From NCBI RefSeq assembly GCF_004348265.1, contig NZ_SMNT01000012.1:1-64000 (forward strand): a DNA stretch of 64,000 nt, written 5' to 3'. Both the position numbers and the translations under genes were made by a program. Positions within the stretch are counted from its first letter, which is position 1. Every line of letters begins with the position of its first letter. Source of the DNA: Methylobacterium segetis (GTDB taxonomy: Bacteria > Pseudomonadota > Alphaproteobacteria > Rhizobiales > Beijerinckiaceae). Below are positions 18,510 to 26,521 of the stretch, piece after piece. The notes below the pieces were generated by a model. It did no database searches and was not told where the DNA came from. It saw nothing but the letters and a program-made list of their open reading frames with translations.

Positions 18510-19070
18510 TCAGCGCAGGCTGGCGCAGAGGGCCCGGAGCGTCGCCGAGAAGGCGGGCGGGCCGCCGAGCAGCCGCTCCATCAGAAGCGCACCCTCCAGG
18601 GTCGAGATGACGAAACGGGCCTGGGCGGCGGTGTCGAGGCCGGCGCGCACGCTGCCCTCGGCCTGGCCCTGGCGGAGCACCCTCTCCAGCCACGCGATGT
18701 GCCGGTCGAAGAACGTGACCACGGCCTCGCGCAGGCGTGCGGGCAGCGCCTCGCCCTCGGTGGCGAGGGCGGCGCAGAGGCAGCCGAGCCCCTGCTCGAC
18801 GCCGCCGAGATAGAGCCGCCCGTAGGCTTCAATCCGGGCGACTGCGTCCGGGTTCTCGGCCAGGATCGCGTCGAGGGCCGTCTCGTAGCGCGCCTCGTAA
18901 GCCTGCATCAGGGCGAAGCCGAGATCCTCCTTCGTGCGGAAATGGTGGTGGATGCTCGCCTTGCGGATGCCCACCGCCGCGCTGAGGTCGGCATAGCTGA
19001 AACCCGAATAGCCGCGTCCCCGGACGAGGGTCTCGGCCTCGGCCAGAAGCTCTGCACGCGTGTCTCTCAT
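18510..19070 (-). CDS. TetR/AcrR family transcriptional regulator
   Basis: 186 residues. The helix-turn-helix is at about residues 25-47 (YSGFSYADLSAAVGIRKASI, then HHHFRTKEDL), followed by an all-helical ligand domain with LGCLCAALATEGEALP, a segment common in TetR proteins similar to those controlling detoxification genes. It is transcribed away from the quinoprotein-relay cluster with 174 bases between its start and the GTG of the metallohydrolase. I infer that it represses that cluster and perhaps itself. The inducer is unknown; the two cysteines in GCLCA could sense an electrophile or aldehyde. Confidence 0.88.
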   Translation of the reverse strand: MRDTRAELLAEAETLVRGRGYSGFSYADLSAAVGIRKASIHHHFRTKEDLGFALMQAYEARYETALDAILAENPDAVARIEAYGRLYLGGVEQGLGCLCAALATEGEALPARLREAVVTFFDRHIAWLERVLRQGQAEGSVRAGLDTAAQARFVISTLEGALLMERLLGGPPAFSATLRALCASLR

Positions 19071-19117
19071 GCCCGACGTCCCGAGGCCGCAGCCGTGATC
19101 ACGAGCCGGTTATCCCA

Positions 19118-19150
19118 TTGACGCCCCCGGAAATCTACCTACTAAATGGT
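19118..19150 (+). promoter_or_regulatory. Candidate sigma-70 promoter with overlapping TetR operator
   Basis: TTGACG at 19118-19123 is followed 16 bases later by TACTAA at 19140-19145, a good -35/-10 pair pointing at the metallohydrolase cluster. CCTACTAAATGGTTGG, covering the -10 box, is an imperfect dyad of the kind TetR proteins bind (five of eight half-site positions match). The arrangement fits simple repression by the divergent TetR gene. Assignment rests on inspection only. Confidence 0.4.
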
Positions 19151-19176
19151 TGGGAGAAGAACCGGGAGGAAACCGC

Positions 19177-19248
19177 ATGACGCCGAGGACGGCGGAATCG
19201 CGCGCCGGACGGCACGGGACCTCGGGTTCATCGGGGCACGGGCGGTGA
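19177..19248 (+). CDS. Possible 23-residue upstream (leader) ORF
   Basis: A short frame with the best ribosome-binding site of this region: GGGAGGA at 19164-19170, six bases before the ATG. It encodes 23 residues rich in Arg, Gly and Ser, and its TGA stop overlaps the GTG start of the metallohydrolase gene (GTGA at 19245-19248). The metallohydrolase GTG has no comparable site of its own, so the leader may deliver ribosomes to it by coupling. It could instead mark a sequencing indel or a misjudged start. It has no recognisable product. Confidence 0.4.
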   Translation: MTPRTAESRAGRHGTSGSSGHGR

Positions 19249-20180
19249 CGCGCTCCCTCTCGCGCCGGCAGGCCGTGTTCGGCGGGCTCTGCCTCTGCTG
19301 CCTGCCGAGTCTCGGGCGCGCCGCGGCCGAAGCCTTCGAGATGCGCGAGGTCGGGCCGGGCGTCTTCGTCCGGTGCGGATTGCACGAGGAGGCGACGGCC
19401 GAGAACGCCGACGCCATCGCGAATATCGGCTTCATCGTCGGGCGCGACGGCGTGCTCGTCACCGAGACGGGCGGGAGCCTCGCGGACGGGCAATGGCTGC
19501 GGGCCGAGATCCGGAAGCGCACGGATAAGCTGATCCGTCACGTCGTGCTCACGCACGTCCACCCGGATCACTGCTTCGGCGCGGCGGCCTTCGCGGAGGA
19601 CAAGCCGATCATCATCGGCCACCCCGCCCTGCGCGGCGCCCTCGAGGCGCGCGGCGCGTATTACCGGCAGCGCCTCGCGGAGATTCTGGGAGCCGATCGG
19701 ACGGGCAGCGTGGTCTACCCGACGCAGGCGGTGACGGACGGGGCGGAGATCGACCTCGGCGACCGGACCCTGCGCCTCACCGCGCACGGCACGGCGCACA
19801 CGAATTGCGACCTGTCCATGCTCGATACGGGCAGCGGGCTGCTCTTCCCGGCCGACCTGCTCTTCGTCAACCGGATCCCCTCCCTCGACGGCAGCCTCGT
19901 CGGCTGGCTGAAGGAGGCCGAGCGGTTGAAGGGGATGGGAGCGGCCCGGGCCGTGCCCGGCCACGGCCCGGCGAGCGTCGAGCTCGCGCCGGCGCTCGCC
20001 GATCTCACCCGCTATCTCGGCACCCTGCGCGACGAGACGCGCCGGGCCATCGCCTCGGACGTCCCGATCGAGAAGGCGGTGCAGAGCGTCGCGCAATCCG
20101 AGCGCGATCACTGGCTCTTGTTCGACAGCTACAACGGCCGCAACGTGACGCAGGCCTACAAGGAACTTGAGTGGGAATAG
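19245..20180 (+). CDS. Quinoprotein-relay zinc metallohydrolase (MBL fold)
   Basis: Exported metallo-beta-lactamase-fold protein of 311 residues. The chosen GTG start gives a twin-arginine-like signal (SLSRRQAVFGGLCLCCLPSLG). The zinc motif is THVHPDH, with later ligands in HGTAHTNCD and PGHGPA. The closest family I recognise is the quinoprotein relay system zinc metallohydrolase group, related to SoxH, found beside PQQ-dependent dehydrogenases. The next two genes, a SoxYZ-like carrier and a CXXCW protein, are its usual neighbours, which supports the call. The substrate is unknown. An in-frame ATG at 19146 would place the signal peptide internally and is unlikely. Confidence 0.8.
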   Translation: MTRSLSRRQAVFGGLCLCCLPSLGRAAAEAFEMREVGPGVFVRCGLHEEATAENADAIANIGFIVGRDGVLVTETGGSLADGQWLRAEIRKRTDKLIRHVVLTHVHPDHCFGAAAFAEDKPIIIGHPALRGALEARGAYYRQRLAEILGADRTGSVVYPTQAVTDGAEIDLGDRTLRLTAHGTAHTNCDLSMLDTGSGLLFPADLLFVNRIPSLDGSLVGWLKEAERLKGMGAARAVPGHGPASVELAPALADLTRYLGTLRDETRRAIASDVPIEKAVQSVAQSERDHWLLFDSYNGRNVTQAYKELEWE

Positions 20181-20215
20181 GCCCGGAGCCACATCCTCCG
20201 GTGAGGAGAAACGCC

Positions 20216-21046
20216 ATGAAGACTCGTCACCCGCTCGCCCTCGGGCTCGCCCTGTCCACCGCCCTCGCGGCGGCGCTCGCCCCCGTGCCGGGCCTCGCGG
20301 CCGGCGCCTCGGATTCCGATACCGAGCGTCAGGCCCGCTGGACCGAGATCGCAACCTCGATCTTCGGCGACCGCAAGATCGAGCCGACCGACACGCTGAT
20401 CAAGGTCGACGCTCCGGCCCGGGCGATGGACGCGGCGCTCGTGCCGATCACGCTAACCATGCCCGAGAAGGACAAGATCAAGGGCGTCCATTTCATCATC
20501 GACGACAATCCGTCGCCCTACGCCGCCCACTTCACCTTCGGCCCCGCCGCCGATCCGGGCGAGCTGAAGCTGCGCGTGCGCATCAACAACTACACGAACG
20601 TCCACGCGGTCGCCGAGACCACGGAGGGCAAGCTCTTCGAGGCGCAGAAATTCGTGAAGGCGTCCGGCGGCTGCTCGGCCCCGATGGGCATGAGCGACGA
20701 GGAGGCCATGCGCGGCATGGGCGACATGAAGATGAAGTTCTCGGGCGACGCGCAGAGCGGCAAGCCCGTCGAGGCGACCCTGATGATCCGCCACCCGAAC
20801 TTCTCGGGCATGCAGATGAACCAAGTGACGCGCGACTACACCCCGGCCCGCTACATCAACAAGGTGACCGTCAGCTACGGCGACGCGAACGTCTTCACCA
20901 TGGACGGCGACATCTCGATCTCGTCGAACCCGGTGATCAACTTCGCCTTCGTGCCGAAGGGCAACGGGCCGATCAAGGTGGCCGCGACCGACAACCAGGG
21001 CGGCCAGTGGCAGCACAGCTTCACCGCGCCCTCGCCGAGCAATTGA
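20216..21046 (+). CDS. SoxYZ-like fused carrier protein, quinoprotein-associated
   Basis: 276-residue exported protein with a signal peptide (LALSTALAAALAPVPGLAAG) and a strong GAGGAGA ribosome site. The first half resembles SoxY and the second SoxZ. A single Cys in the inter-domain segment (KASGGCSAPMG) recalls the GGC carrier Cys of SoxY that holds sulfur intermediates. Met-rich stretches follow (MGMSDEEAMRGMGDMKMK). In sulfur oxidisers SoxYZ is a separate pair; this fused form is known near PQQ-dependent dehydrogenases, where its cargo has not been established. It lies 35 bases after the metallohydrolase gene. Confidence 0.82.
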   Translation: MKTRHPLALGLALSTALAAALAPVPGLAAGASDSDTERQARWTEIATSIFGDRKIEPTDTLIKVDAPARAMDAALVPITLTMPEKDKIKGVHFIIDDNPSPYAAHFTFGPAADPGELKLRVRINNYTNVHAVAETTEGKLFEAQKFVKASGGCSAPMGMSDEEAMRGMGDMKMKFSGDAQSGKPVEATLMIRHPNFSGMQMNQVTRDYTPARYINKVTVSYGDANVFTMDGDISISSNPVINFAFVPKGNGPIKVAATDNQGGQWQHSFTAPSPSN

Positions 21047-21054
21047 GGCCGCGC

Positions 21055-21654
21055 GTGCCGAACCCGCCGCGACCCGCCCTCGCCCCGCGCCTCGGGGCCG
21101 CCCTGTTCGCCCTCGCCGCGCTCCTCGCCGCGGCGCCGGCGGATTCGCCCGTCGACGTGCCGGAGCCCGCCGAGCTCTGGACCGGGCCGCAGCACGGCTA
21201 CACGCCGGCGACGCTGAAGGGGGCGACGGTGATCGATGTCGGCGCGCTGGATGCGCTGCTGCCCGAGAAGCCCGTGCTCCTCGACGTCGCGATCATGGAC
21301 CGAAAGCCCGACGGCTTCCCGGCCGGGCGGCCCTGGCTCCCCGCCCACCGCTCGATCCCGGGCGCGACCTGGCTGCCGAATGCCGGCGCGGCGCCCCTGC
21401 CGCCGGACGAGGAGACCCTGTTCTACCGCCGCGTCGAGGACCTGACCGGCGGCGACAGGGGCAAGCCCGTCGTCACCTTCTGCCATCCCGAATGCTGGGG
21501 CAGCTGGAACGCGGCCAAGCGCCTCGTCGCGAAGGGCTACACCCGGATATACTGGCTGCCCGAGGGCGTCGAAGGCTGGCAGGAGAGGCACGACACGAGC
21601 GTGGTCCGCCAGGACCCGGCCTGGGCGGCCCGCTCCACCGCCCCGCAACGCTGA
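21055..21654 (+). CDS. PQQ-dependent catabolism-associated CXXCW-type protein (rhodanese-like)
   Basis: 199-residue exported protein with a signal peptide (LGAALFALAALLAAAPA). The family hallmark is visible as FCHPECWGSWNAAKRL: two cysteines three residues apart, followed by Trp, in a rhodanese-like fold (the preceding VVTF and following GYTRIYWLPEGVEGW fit). The start is a GTG eight bases after the carrier gene stop. A TTG that overlaps that stop (21043) is an alternative. The protein probably exchanges thiols or sulfur with the SoxYZ-like carrier; this is inference from context. Confidence 0.82.
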   Translation: MPNPPRPALAPRLGAALFALAALLAAAPADSPVDVPEPAELWTGPQHGYTPATLKGATVIDVGALDALLPEKPVLLDVAIMDRKPDGFPAGRPWLPAHRSIPGATWLPNAGAAPLPPDEETLFYRRVEDLTGGDRGKPVVTFCHPECWGSWNAAKRLVAKGYTRIYWLPEGVEGWQERHDTSVVRQDPAWAARSTAPQR

Positions 21655-21689
21655 GCCGACGATCTCGAACCCGCACCGCAGAGATCCCG

Positions 21690-22088
21690 ATGACGACGAC
21701 GCGACGTGCCCTTCTCGCCCTCGGAGCCGTGGCCGTGCTCGCGCTGGCCCCGAACGAGGGTCGCGCCGCGCCGGGGCGGCCCTTCTCGGCTGAGGCCTTC
21801 GCCGCCGCGCAGGAAGGGGGGCGCCCGATCCTCATCGCCGTCGCCGCGCCCTGGTGCCCGATCTGCCGCACACAGAAGCCGATCCTCGCCAAGCTCGCCG
21901 AGGATCCGCGCTGTAAGGGGCTCGAAATCTTCGAGATCGATTTCGACACGCAGAAGGACCTGATGCGGCGCTTCGATGCGCGCCAGCAGAGCACGCTCAT
22001 CGCCTTCAAGGGCGCGACCGAGGTCGGGCGCTCCGTCGGCGAGACCCAGCCGGAATGGATCGAGTCCCTCTTGGAGAAGATGCTCTAG
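21690..22088 (+). CDS. Exported thioredoxin-like protein
   Basis: 132 residues: signal peptide (LLALGAVAVLALAPNEGRA) and a thioredoxin fold with the active site PWCPICRTQKP (Cys-Pro-Ile-Cys). The later region DTQKDLMRRFDARQQSTLIAF lacks the usual cis-proline form but has a Ser-Thr-Leu in that place. It follows the CXXCW protein by 35 bases and precedes a CcdA-like gene, so it can receive electrons from the cytoplasm through CcdA and reduce the cysteines of the neighbouring carrier or CXXCW protein. The partner assignment is inferred from operon position. Confidence 0.86.
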   Translation: MTTTRRALLALGAVAVLALAPNEGRAAPGRPFSAEAFAAAQEGGRPILIAVAAPWCPICRTQKPILAKLAEDPRCKGLEIFEIDFDTQKDLMRRFDARQQSTLIAFKGATEVGRSVGETQPEWIESLLEKML

Positions 22089-22120
22089 GTCCTCGCGCCG
22101 ATCACGGGACATCTCCGGCC

Positions 22121-22840
22121 ATGCCCGGAAGCCTCGCCCTCGCCTTCCTCGCGGGATGCCTGACCGTGCTCTCGCCCTGCGTGCTGCCGCTGCTGCCACT
22201 CGTCCTCGGCGCGGCGTCCTCCGAGCATCGCCTCGGGCCTGCGGCGCTCGCCGCCGGTCTCACGCTCTCCTTCGTCGCGATCGGCCTCTTCGTGGCCACG
22301 ATCGGTTTCGCGGCCGGCCTCGACGGGGAGCTGTTCCGCAAGGTTGCCGCGAGCCTGATGCTGGCGCTCGGCCTCGTTCTCCTGCTTCCCACGCTGCAGA
22401 CGCGGATCGCGGCCGCGGGCGGCCCGCTCAGCAACTGGACGGATGCGCGCTTCGGCGGCTTCTCAACGGCAGGGCTCGGTGGGCAGTTCGGTCTCGGCCT
22501 GCTGCTCGGCGCGGTCTGGAGCCCCTGCGTGGGCCCGACGCTGGGCGCCGCCTCGCTCCTGGCGGCGCAGGGCCGCGACCTGCCCCAGGTGGCCGCCACG
22601 ATGACGCTGTTCGGGATCGGCGCCGCCCTCCCCCTCCTCCTGCTCGGCCTCCTCTCGCGCGAGGTGCTGGCCGGGTGGCGCTCCCGGCTCCTGCAGGCCG
22701 GGCACGGCCTCAAGATCGCGCTCGGCCTTCTCCTGATCCTGGCGGGCGCCGCGATCCTCGCCGGGCTCGACAAGCGCGCCGAGGCCACCCTCGTCGAGGC
22801 CTCCCCGGCCTGGCTCAACGCCTTGACCACGCGGTACTGA
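22121..22840 (+). CDS. CcdA/DsbD-type transmembrane electron carrier
   Basis: 239 residues with six predicted membrane helices. Two cysteine motifs typical of CcdA occur in LSPCVLPLLPLVLG (helix 1) and SPCVGPTLG (helix 4). CcdA proteins move reducing power from cytoplasmic thioredoxin to periplasmic thiol proteins. The gene directly upstream encodes an exported thioredoxin-like protein, its natural partner. It is the last gene of the TetR-linked cluster; a short GC-rich hairpin follows at 22846-22861. Confidence 0.9.
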   Translation: MPGSLALAFLAGCLTVLSPCVLPLLPLVLGAASSEHRLGPAALAAGLTLSFVAIGLFVATIGFAAGLDGELFRKVAASLMLALGLVLLLPTLQTRIAAAGGPLSNWTDARFGGFSTAGLGGQFGLGLLLGAVWSPCVGPTLGAASLLAAQGRDLPQVAATMTLFGIGAALPLLLLGLLSREVLAGWRSRLLQAGHGLKIALGLLLILAGAAILAGLDKRAEATLVEASPAWLNALTTRY

Positions 22841-23256
22841 ACGCGCCGGCCCAGAGGCCGGGCTCGGGCGCTTTCGCGCAAAAAATCAGGCCATTGGACC
22901 GGCCGCCCGCGCTCGATCCGATTGACACTGCCTCGGTTGTGGCAGAAAAAAGGCAGCGCCCGGGAGCGGCCCGACGTCTTGGGAGGAAACGCCCGCAAAG
23001 GGCAGCGGGACGACAGGCGAAACGCCGTCCCCGCAAACATCGCCGCAGGCACTCCCGGGCTGCCTTCGCCTCGCCTCCCCCTCCCCTGCTTGATCCCGCG
23101 CGACGTCTGTCACCGTCCGCACCGTGCAGCCCCATTCCGGCAGGATTTCCGGCGCCGCGCGCTGTATAAGCGCGCGACGGGATGCGGGCGGCCATCTTCC
23201 GGACAGGTCCGGCCGGCTGCGCCGCCCCGGCCTGCGTGAACGAGGGTCCTGAGTCG
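22841..23256. other. Intergenic region upstream of panB, structured
   Basis: 416 bases without a convincing gene. It holds a hairpin CCGGCC/GGCCGG at 22846-22861 without a T run (possible weak terminator of the preceding operon), a TTGACA box at 22922-22927 that may be a -35 element, and a second stem GGGAC...GTCCC at 23007-23031 enclosing GGCG-AAA-CGCC. These stems and the A-rich GCAGAAAAAAGGCAG stretch suggest a structured 5' leader for panB. I could not match it to a known riboswitch class. Confidence 0.4.
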
Positions 23257-24081
23257 ATGTCCCAGATGGTGCAGTCCCGCCGCGTCCGCGCCGTCGACCT
23301 TGCGAAGTTCAAGGCCGCGGGCCGCAAGATCATCGCGCTGACCGCCTACCACGCCCATACGGCCAGCATCCTCGACCGGCATTGCGACGTGATCCTCGTG
23401 GGCGATTCCCTCGGCATGGTGATGCACGGGCTCGAATCGACTCTGCCCGTCACCCTCGAGATGATGATCCTGCAGGCGCAGGCGGTGATGCGAGGCACCG
23501 CGAAGGCGCTGGTCGTGGTCGACATGCCCTTCGGCTCCTACGAGGCGAGCCCGGAGCAGGCCTTCCTCAACGCGGCCCGCGTGCTCAAGGAGACCGGTGC
23601 CGGCGCGATCAAGATGGAGGGGGGCGCGCATTTCGCCGACACCGTGGCCTTCCTGACGAAGCGCGGCATCCCCGTGATGGGGCATATCGGCCTCACCCCC
23701 CAATCGGTGAACACGATGGGCGGCTTCCGCGTGCAGGGGCGCGGCCCCGGCGACGAGGCGCGTCTCCTAGAGGATGCCCGCGCCATCAGCGAGGCCGGCG
23801 CCTTCGCGATCGTGCTGGAGGGCATCGTCGAGCCGGTTGCCCGGGTGATCGCGGCGGCCGACACCGTCACGGCGGCGACGATCGGCATCGGGGCCACCGC
23901 CGCCTGCGACGGGCAGATCCTCGTGCTCGAGGACATGCTCGGCCTGAGCGACCGCGCACCGAAATTCGTGAAGGCGTTCGGCTCGCTGCGCACGCAGATC
24001 GAGGCGGCCGTCGAGGCCTATGCGGAGGAGGTCCGCAGCGGCCGCTTCCCGGCCGACGAGCACACCTACCCGCCGCGCTGA
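23257..24081 (+). CDS. panB: 3-methyl-2-oxobutanoate hydroxymethyltransferase
   Basis: 274-residue TIM-barrel enzyme that makes ketopantoate from alpha-ketoisovalerate and methylene-tetrahydrofolate, the first committed step of pantothenate and CoA synthesis. Signatures: [16 protein letters not shown] start, [12 protein letters not shown] with the metal-binding Asp, [15 protein letters not shown] and MGHIGLTPQ. An in-frame extension to 23182 is possible, but the ATG at 23257 gives the normal length. No panC or panD is nearby. Confidence 0.96.
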   Translation: MSQMVQSRRVRAVDLAKFKAAGRKIIALTAYHAHTASILDRHCDVILVGDSLGMVMHGLESTLPVTLEMMILQAQAVMRGTAKALVVVDMPFGSYEASPEQAFLNAARVLKETGAGAIKMEGGAHFADTVAFLTKRGIPVMGHIGLTPQSVNTMGGFRVQGRGPGDEARLLEDARAISEAGAFAIVLEGIVEPVARVIAAADTVTAATIGIGATAACDGQILVLEDMLGLSDRAPKFVKAFGSLRTQIEAAVEAYAEEVRSGRFPADEHTYPPR

Positions 24082-24095
24082 GGCCGCCCCGCGCC

Positions 24096-24590
24096 TCAGC
24101 CGCCGGTGTAGCCGAGCGAGGCGGCCGCCGCCCGCAGCGCGGCGAAGGAGGTCTCGTAGCGCTCGCGCAGGAAGCCGCCCTCGGGCAGCGTGCGGTCGGG
24201 GGAGAGGTTGTCCTCGTTGTCGGACATCTTGATCAGGATCGCGGCGAGGCTGCCGCTCGCGATCACCGCGGCCGTGCGCTCCGGATAGGGCGTGCGCTGC
24301 ACCGGCTTCGTCAGGATCTTCACGGTGGCGATGACGGGCGCCGAGAAGCCCGCCGCCGAGAGGTCGGCCTCGGTCCTGGGCGTGTCCTCCAGAACGTCGT
24401 GGAGGATCGCGGCCTGCATCACCTCCATCGGGTCGATGGCGAGGCGGTCGACCGCACGGGCGTGCCCGGCCCGCTTCACGGCGGCGTTGGCGACGCGCTC
24501 GAGATGCCGGATATAGGGCTGGCCGCCCTTGTCGATCTGCCCGGCATGCGCCGTGATGGCGAAGCTGTGGGCCTCGAAGATCGACGGCAT
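24096..24590 (-). CDS. HD-domain phosphohydrolase (SpoT hydrolase-like, MESH1 type)
   Basis: 164 residues with the stand-alone HD fold seen in small (p)ppGpp-hydrolase-like proteins. Metal and catalytic motifs are the first His in ITAHAGQIDKGG, then HDVLEDT (HD plus ED), and IKMSDNEDNL, which matches the KLAD-type Asp motif of SpoT hydrolases. Full RelA/SpoT synthetase domains are absent. The substrate may be ppGpp or another nucleotide; sequence alone does not decide it. It converges on panB with 14 bases between the stops. Confidence 0.85.
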   Translation of the reverse strand: MPSIFEAHSFAITAHAGQIDKGGQPYIRHLERVANAAVKRAGHARAVDRLAIDPMEVMQAAILHDVLEDTPRTEADLSAAGFSAPVIATVKILTKPVQRTPYPERTAAVIASGSLAAILIKMSDNEDNLSPDRTLPEGGFLRERYETSFAALRAAAASLGYTGG

Positions 24591-24648
24591 CGGCCTCCCC
24601 CTCCCGTCGCGGACAGCCGTGTCCCGGCGCGACCGGGCCGATGCCCGG

Positions 24649-24879
24649 CTATCGGCCGACCGGCGGCCGGCGCCGGCGCATGTAGAGATAGAGCGCGGCC
24701 GACAGCCCCACCAGCAGCAGGACGAGCCAGAGCCAGTTGAGATCGACGTCCTGCGGCTGCGGGCTCGCCGTGGCCGGCTTGCTCTCGGGGATCGGCGGCG
24801 CCGGCGAGGTCGCCTGGGCGAGGGCCTCGCGGGCGCTGATGAACAGCAGCAGCAGGGCAGTCGGCAGCGGTCTCAGCAT
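24649..24879 (-). CDS. Small signal-peptide/membrane-anchored protein, unknown
   Basis: 76 residues: a signal peptide (PLPTALLLLFISAREALAQA), a Pro/Ser/Ala-rich linker, then one membrane helix (WLWLVLLLVGLSAALYLYM) ending in a run of arginines (RRRR). Topology should be outside linker, cytoplasmic basic tail. A strong ribosome site, GGAGAAGGAGT, precedes the ATG, which supports translation. There is no family match I recognise and no operon partner. Confidence 0.6.
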   Translation of the reverse strand: MLRPLPTALLLLFISAREALAQATSPAPPIPESKPATASPQPQDVDLNWLWLVLLLVGLSAALYLYMRRRRPPVGR

Positions 24880-24956
24880 CGCGACACTCCTTCTCCAGGG
24901 GCCAACCGAGGCCGCGAAGGAGGTGTTCCTCCCGGGCCCCGTGGCGCGGCACCACG

Positions 24957-24980
24957 AAAAAGGGCCGGCGATGCCGGCCC
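24957..24980 (-). terminator. Rho-independent terminator
   Basis: On the minus strand, an 8-bp stem GGGCCGGC/GCCGGCCC with a three-base loop is directly followed by five T. It lies 35 bases downstream of the Gly-rich secreted protein gene ending at 25015 and is the clearest intrinsic terminator in the window. Confidence 0.85.
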
Positions 24981-25014
24981 TCGTCGTCGAATCTTACACG
25001 CGTTCCGCGGCCGC

Positions 25015-25317
25015 TCAGCGCCGGCCGACCGAGGTGCCACCCTCGGCGCCGCCGGAGCTCTTGGCCGTGCCGCCGCTCTGCGGGCTGCCCGCCCCGACCG
25101 TGCTGCCCGTGGTGGCCCCGGCCCCGGCCCCGCCCCCGGTGCCGCCGGTCGCGGAGCCGGTCGCGCGCTCCATGCTCTTCTCGCTGTTGCTCTTCACGCT
25201 GCCCGGGCTGTTCATGTTGCCCTCGGCGCTTCCGCCGCCGGCAGCGGTCTGCGCCCAGGCGGCACCCGTCAGCGAGAGGGCCATGGCGGCGGCGAGCGCG
25301 ATCGTCTTGGTGGTCAT
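25015..25317 (-). CDS. Small secreted Gly/Ser/Thr-rich protein, unknown
   Basis: 100 residues with a signal peptide (TIALAAAMALSLTGAAWAQ, cleavage after AWA) and a mature part made almost only of Gly, Ser, Ala and Thr (TGGTGGGAGAGATTGSTVG), probably disordered. Similar short exported proteins are frequent in Methylobacterium. It has a good ribosome site (AGGGAAGAG) and its own intrinsic terminator at 24957-24980, so it is a single-gene unit. No function can be given. Confidence 0.65.
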   Translation of the reverse strand: MTTKTIALAAAMALSLTGAAWAQTAAGGGSAEGNMNSPGSVKSNSEKSMERATGSATGGTGGGAGAGATTGSTVGAGSPQSGGTAKSSGGAEGGTSVGRR

Positions 25318-25548
25318 TGGATGTCTCTTCCCTTGGTTGTTTCCAAGGATTCGAACGCCCGATGGGGCGAGTTGTTCATTCTCGCCTATGCAATCTTGGG
25401 TATTCGCGCCCGGAACGACGCGAGCCGCTCCATGCGAATGTCGCGAAAGGTTCCGCTTGAAATCGGCCGTGCGGCAGAGAAATCGCCGCGCCTTGCGCGC
25501 GCCACTCCTTCGACCGTCGAAGCGTCAGGTTAAGCGGAGGGGTTGGGC

Positions 25549-25623
25549 TGGTGCTGCGAGAGAGGATTGAACTCTCGACCTCCTCATTACCAATGAGGTG
25601 CTCTACCACTGAGCTACCGCAGC
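25549..25623 (-). tRNA. tRNA-Thr (anticodon GGT)
   Basis: Cloverleaf read on the minus strand: acceptor GCTGCGG pairing with TCGCAGC, D arm TAGCTCAGTGGTAGAGCA, anticodon stem CCTCA with loop TTGGTAA (anticodon GGT), T arm AGAGTTCAATCCTCT, discriminator A and an encoded CCA. The G7-T66 pair is a wobble. Reads ACC and ACU codons. Confidence 0.96.
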
Positions 25624-25752
25624 GAGCGGTGTGGCGGGTCACGCTGGCGCGTTCCCGTCCGACCGCGAGCGGCATTAGCGGATCGCGGCCGGCTTGGCAA
25701 TCGGCGGAATCGCGGCGGGCGCCGATCTTCGCGGTGGCGCGCTCCGCAATCC

Positions 25753-26211
25753 TCAGCCCCGCGATGCGTCCTCGCGCTTCAGGGCGGCCCGGATGATGGC
25801 GGCGAGGCCGGGCTCCGCCACCGCATCCGCCGCTTCCGAGGGCGCGAACCAGCGCTGCTCGCGCTCGCTCTGCTCCGGCCAGCGCTTGAGCTGCTTGCGC
25901 ACCTCGAGCGGGAACACCTTCACTTGGCAGAGCACGGAGTCCCGGTTCTTCAGCCGCTTCTCGTAGATGTAGAATCCAAGCGGCCGCTTGCCGACGTTCC
26001 CGATGATGCCGGCCTCCTCGTAGGCCTCGCGGGCCGCCGCCTCGAAGGGCTTGCGCCCCTTCATCGGCCAGCCCTTCGGGATGACCCAGCGCCGGCTCTC
26101 GCGCGAGGTGACGAGCATCACCGCGTAGCTGCCATCGGCCGCCTTGCGGAACGGCAGCGCGCCGACCTGGCGCTGGGTCGGACGCTCGGCGTCGTGGGGG
26201 ATCGTCGTCAT
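25753..26211 (-). CDS. NUDIX hydrolase
   Basis: 152 residues. The NUDIX box is visible as GWPMKGRKPF followed by EAAAREAYEEAGI; the REAYEEAGI half is perfect, while the first Glu of the canonical Gx5Ex7REUxEExGU motif is replaced by Arg. The PKGWPMKG start of the box resembles diphosphoinositol/diadenosine polyphosphate hydrolases. It probably cleaves a nucleoside-diphosphate-linked compound; the substrate is unknown. I chose the ATG at 26211 (MTTIPHD) over one 39 bases upstream because it matches the usual N-terminus. It stands alone between tRNA-Thr and the MarR gene. Confidence 0.87.
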   Translation of the reverse strand: MTTIPHDAERPTQRQVGALPFRKAADGSYAVMLVTSRESRRWVIPKGWPMKGRKPFEAAAREAYEEAGIIGNVGKRPLGFYIYEKRLKNRDSVLCQVKVFPLEVRKQLKRWPEQSEREQRWFAPSEAADAVAEPGLAAIIRAALKREDASRG

Positions 26212-26521
26212 GACCTGCCCGCGCGCGAGCACGCGCCGACAATCCCGCACGCGGCAGGGGGCGCGTCACGTGACGGGAGCGGGGATCCTGACGGTTTGAT
26301 GATCCGAGACCTCCAGGGAAAACGGGTGCGTGAGTGGGCGTCGATGCGGGAGCGAGCGCGACGACCGCACGCGACCTGACGCCTTCGCCACTCCCGCCAT
26401 ATGCGCGAAGCTCGGCGTGTCTCAAGCACCAAGTTAACCGGCAAACAAAATTTTCGGAGTGCGGCGGGCTGGGACGGGCCCTCAGGCCGCGGCCCGGCTA
26501 CGCGCGCCACGGGCACAGGCA

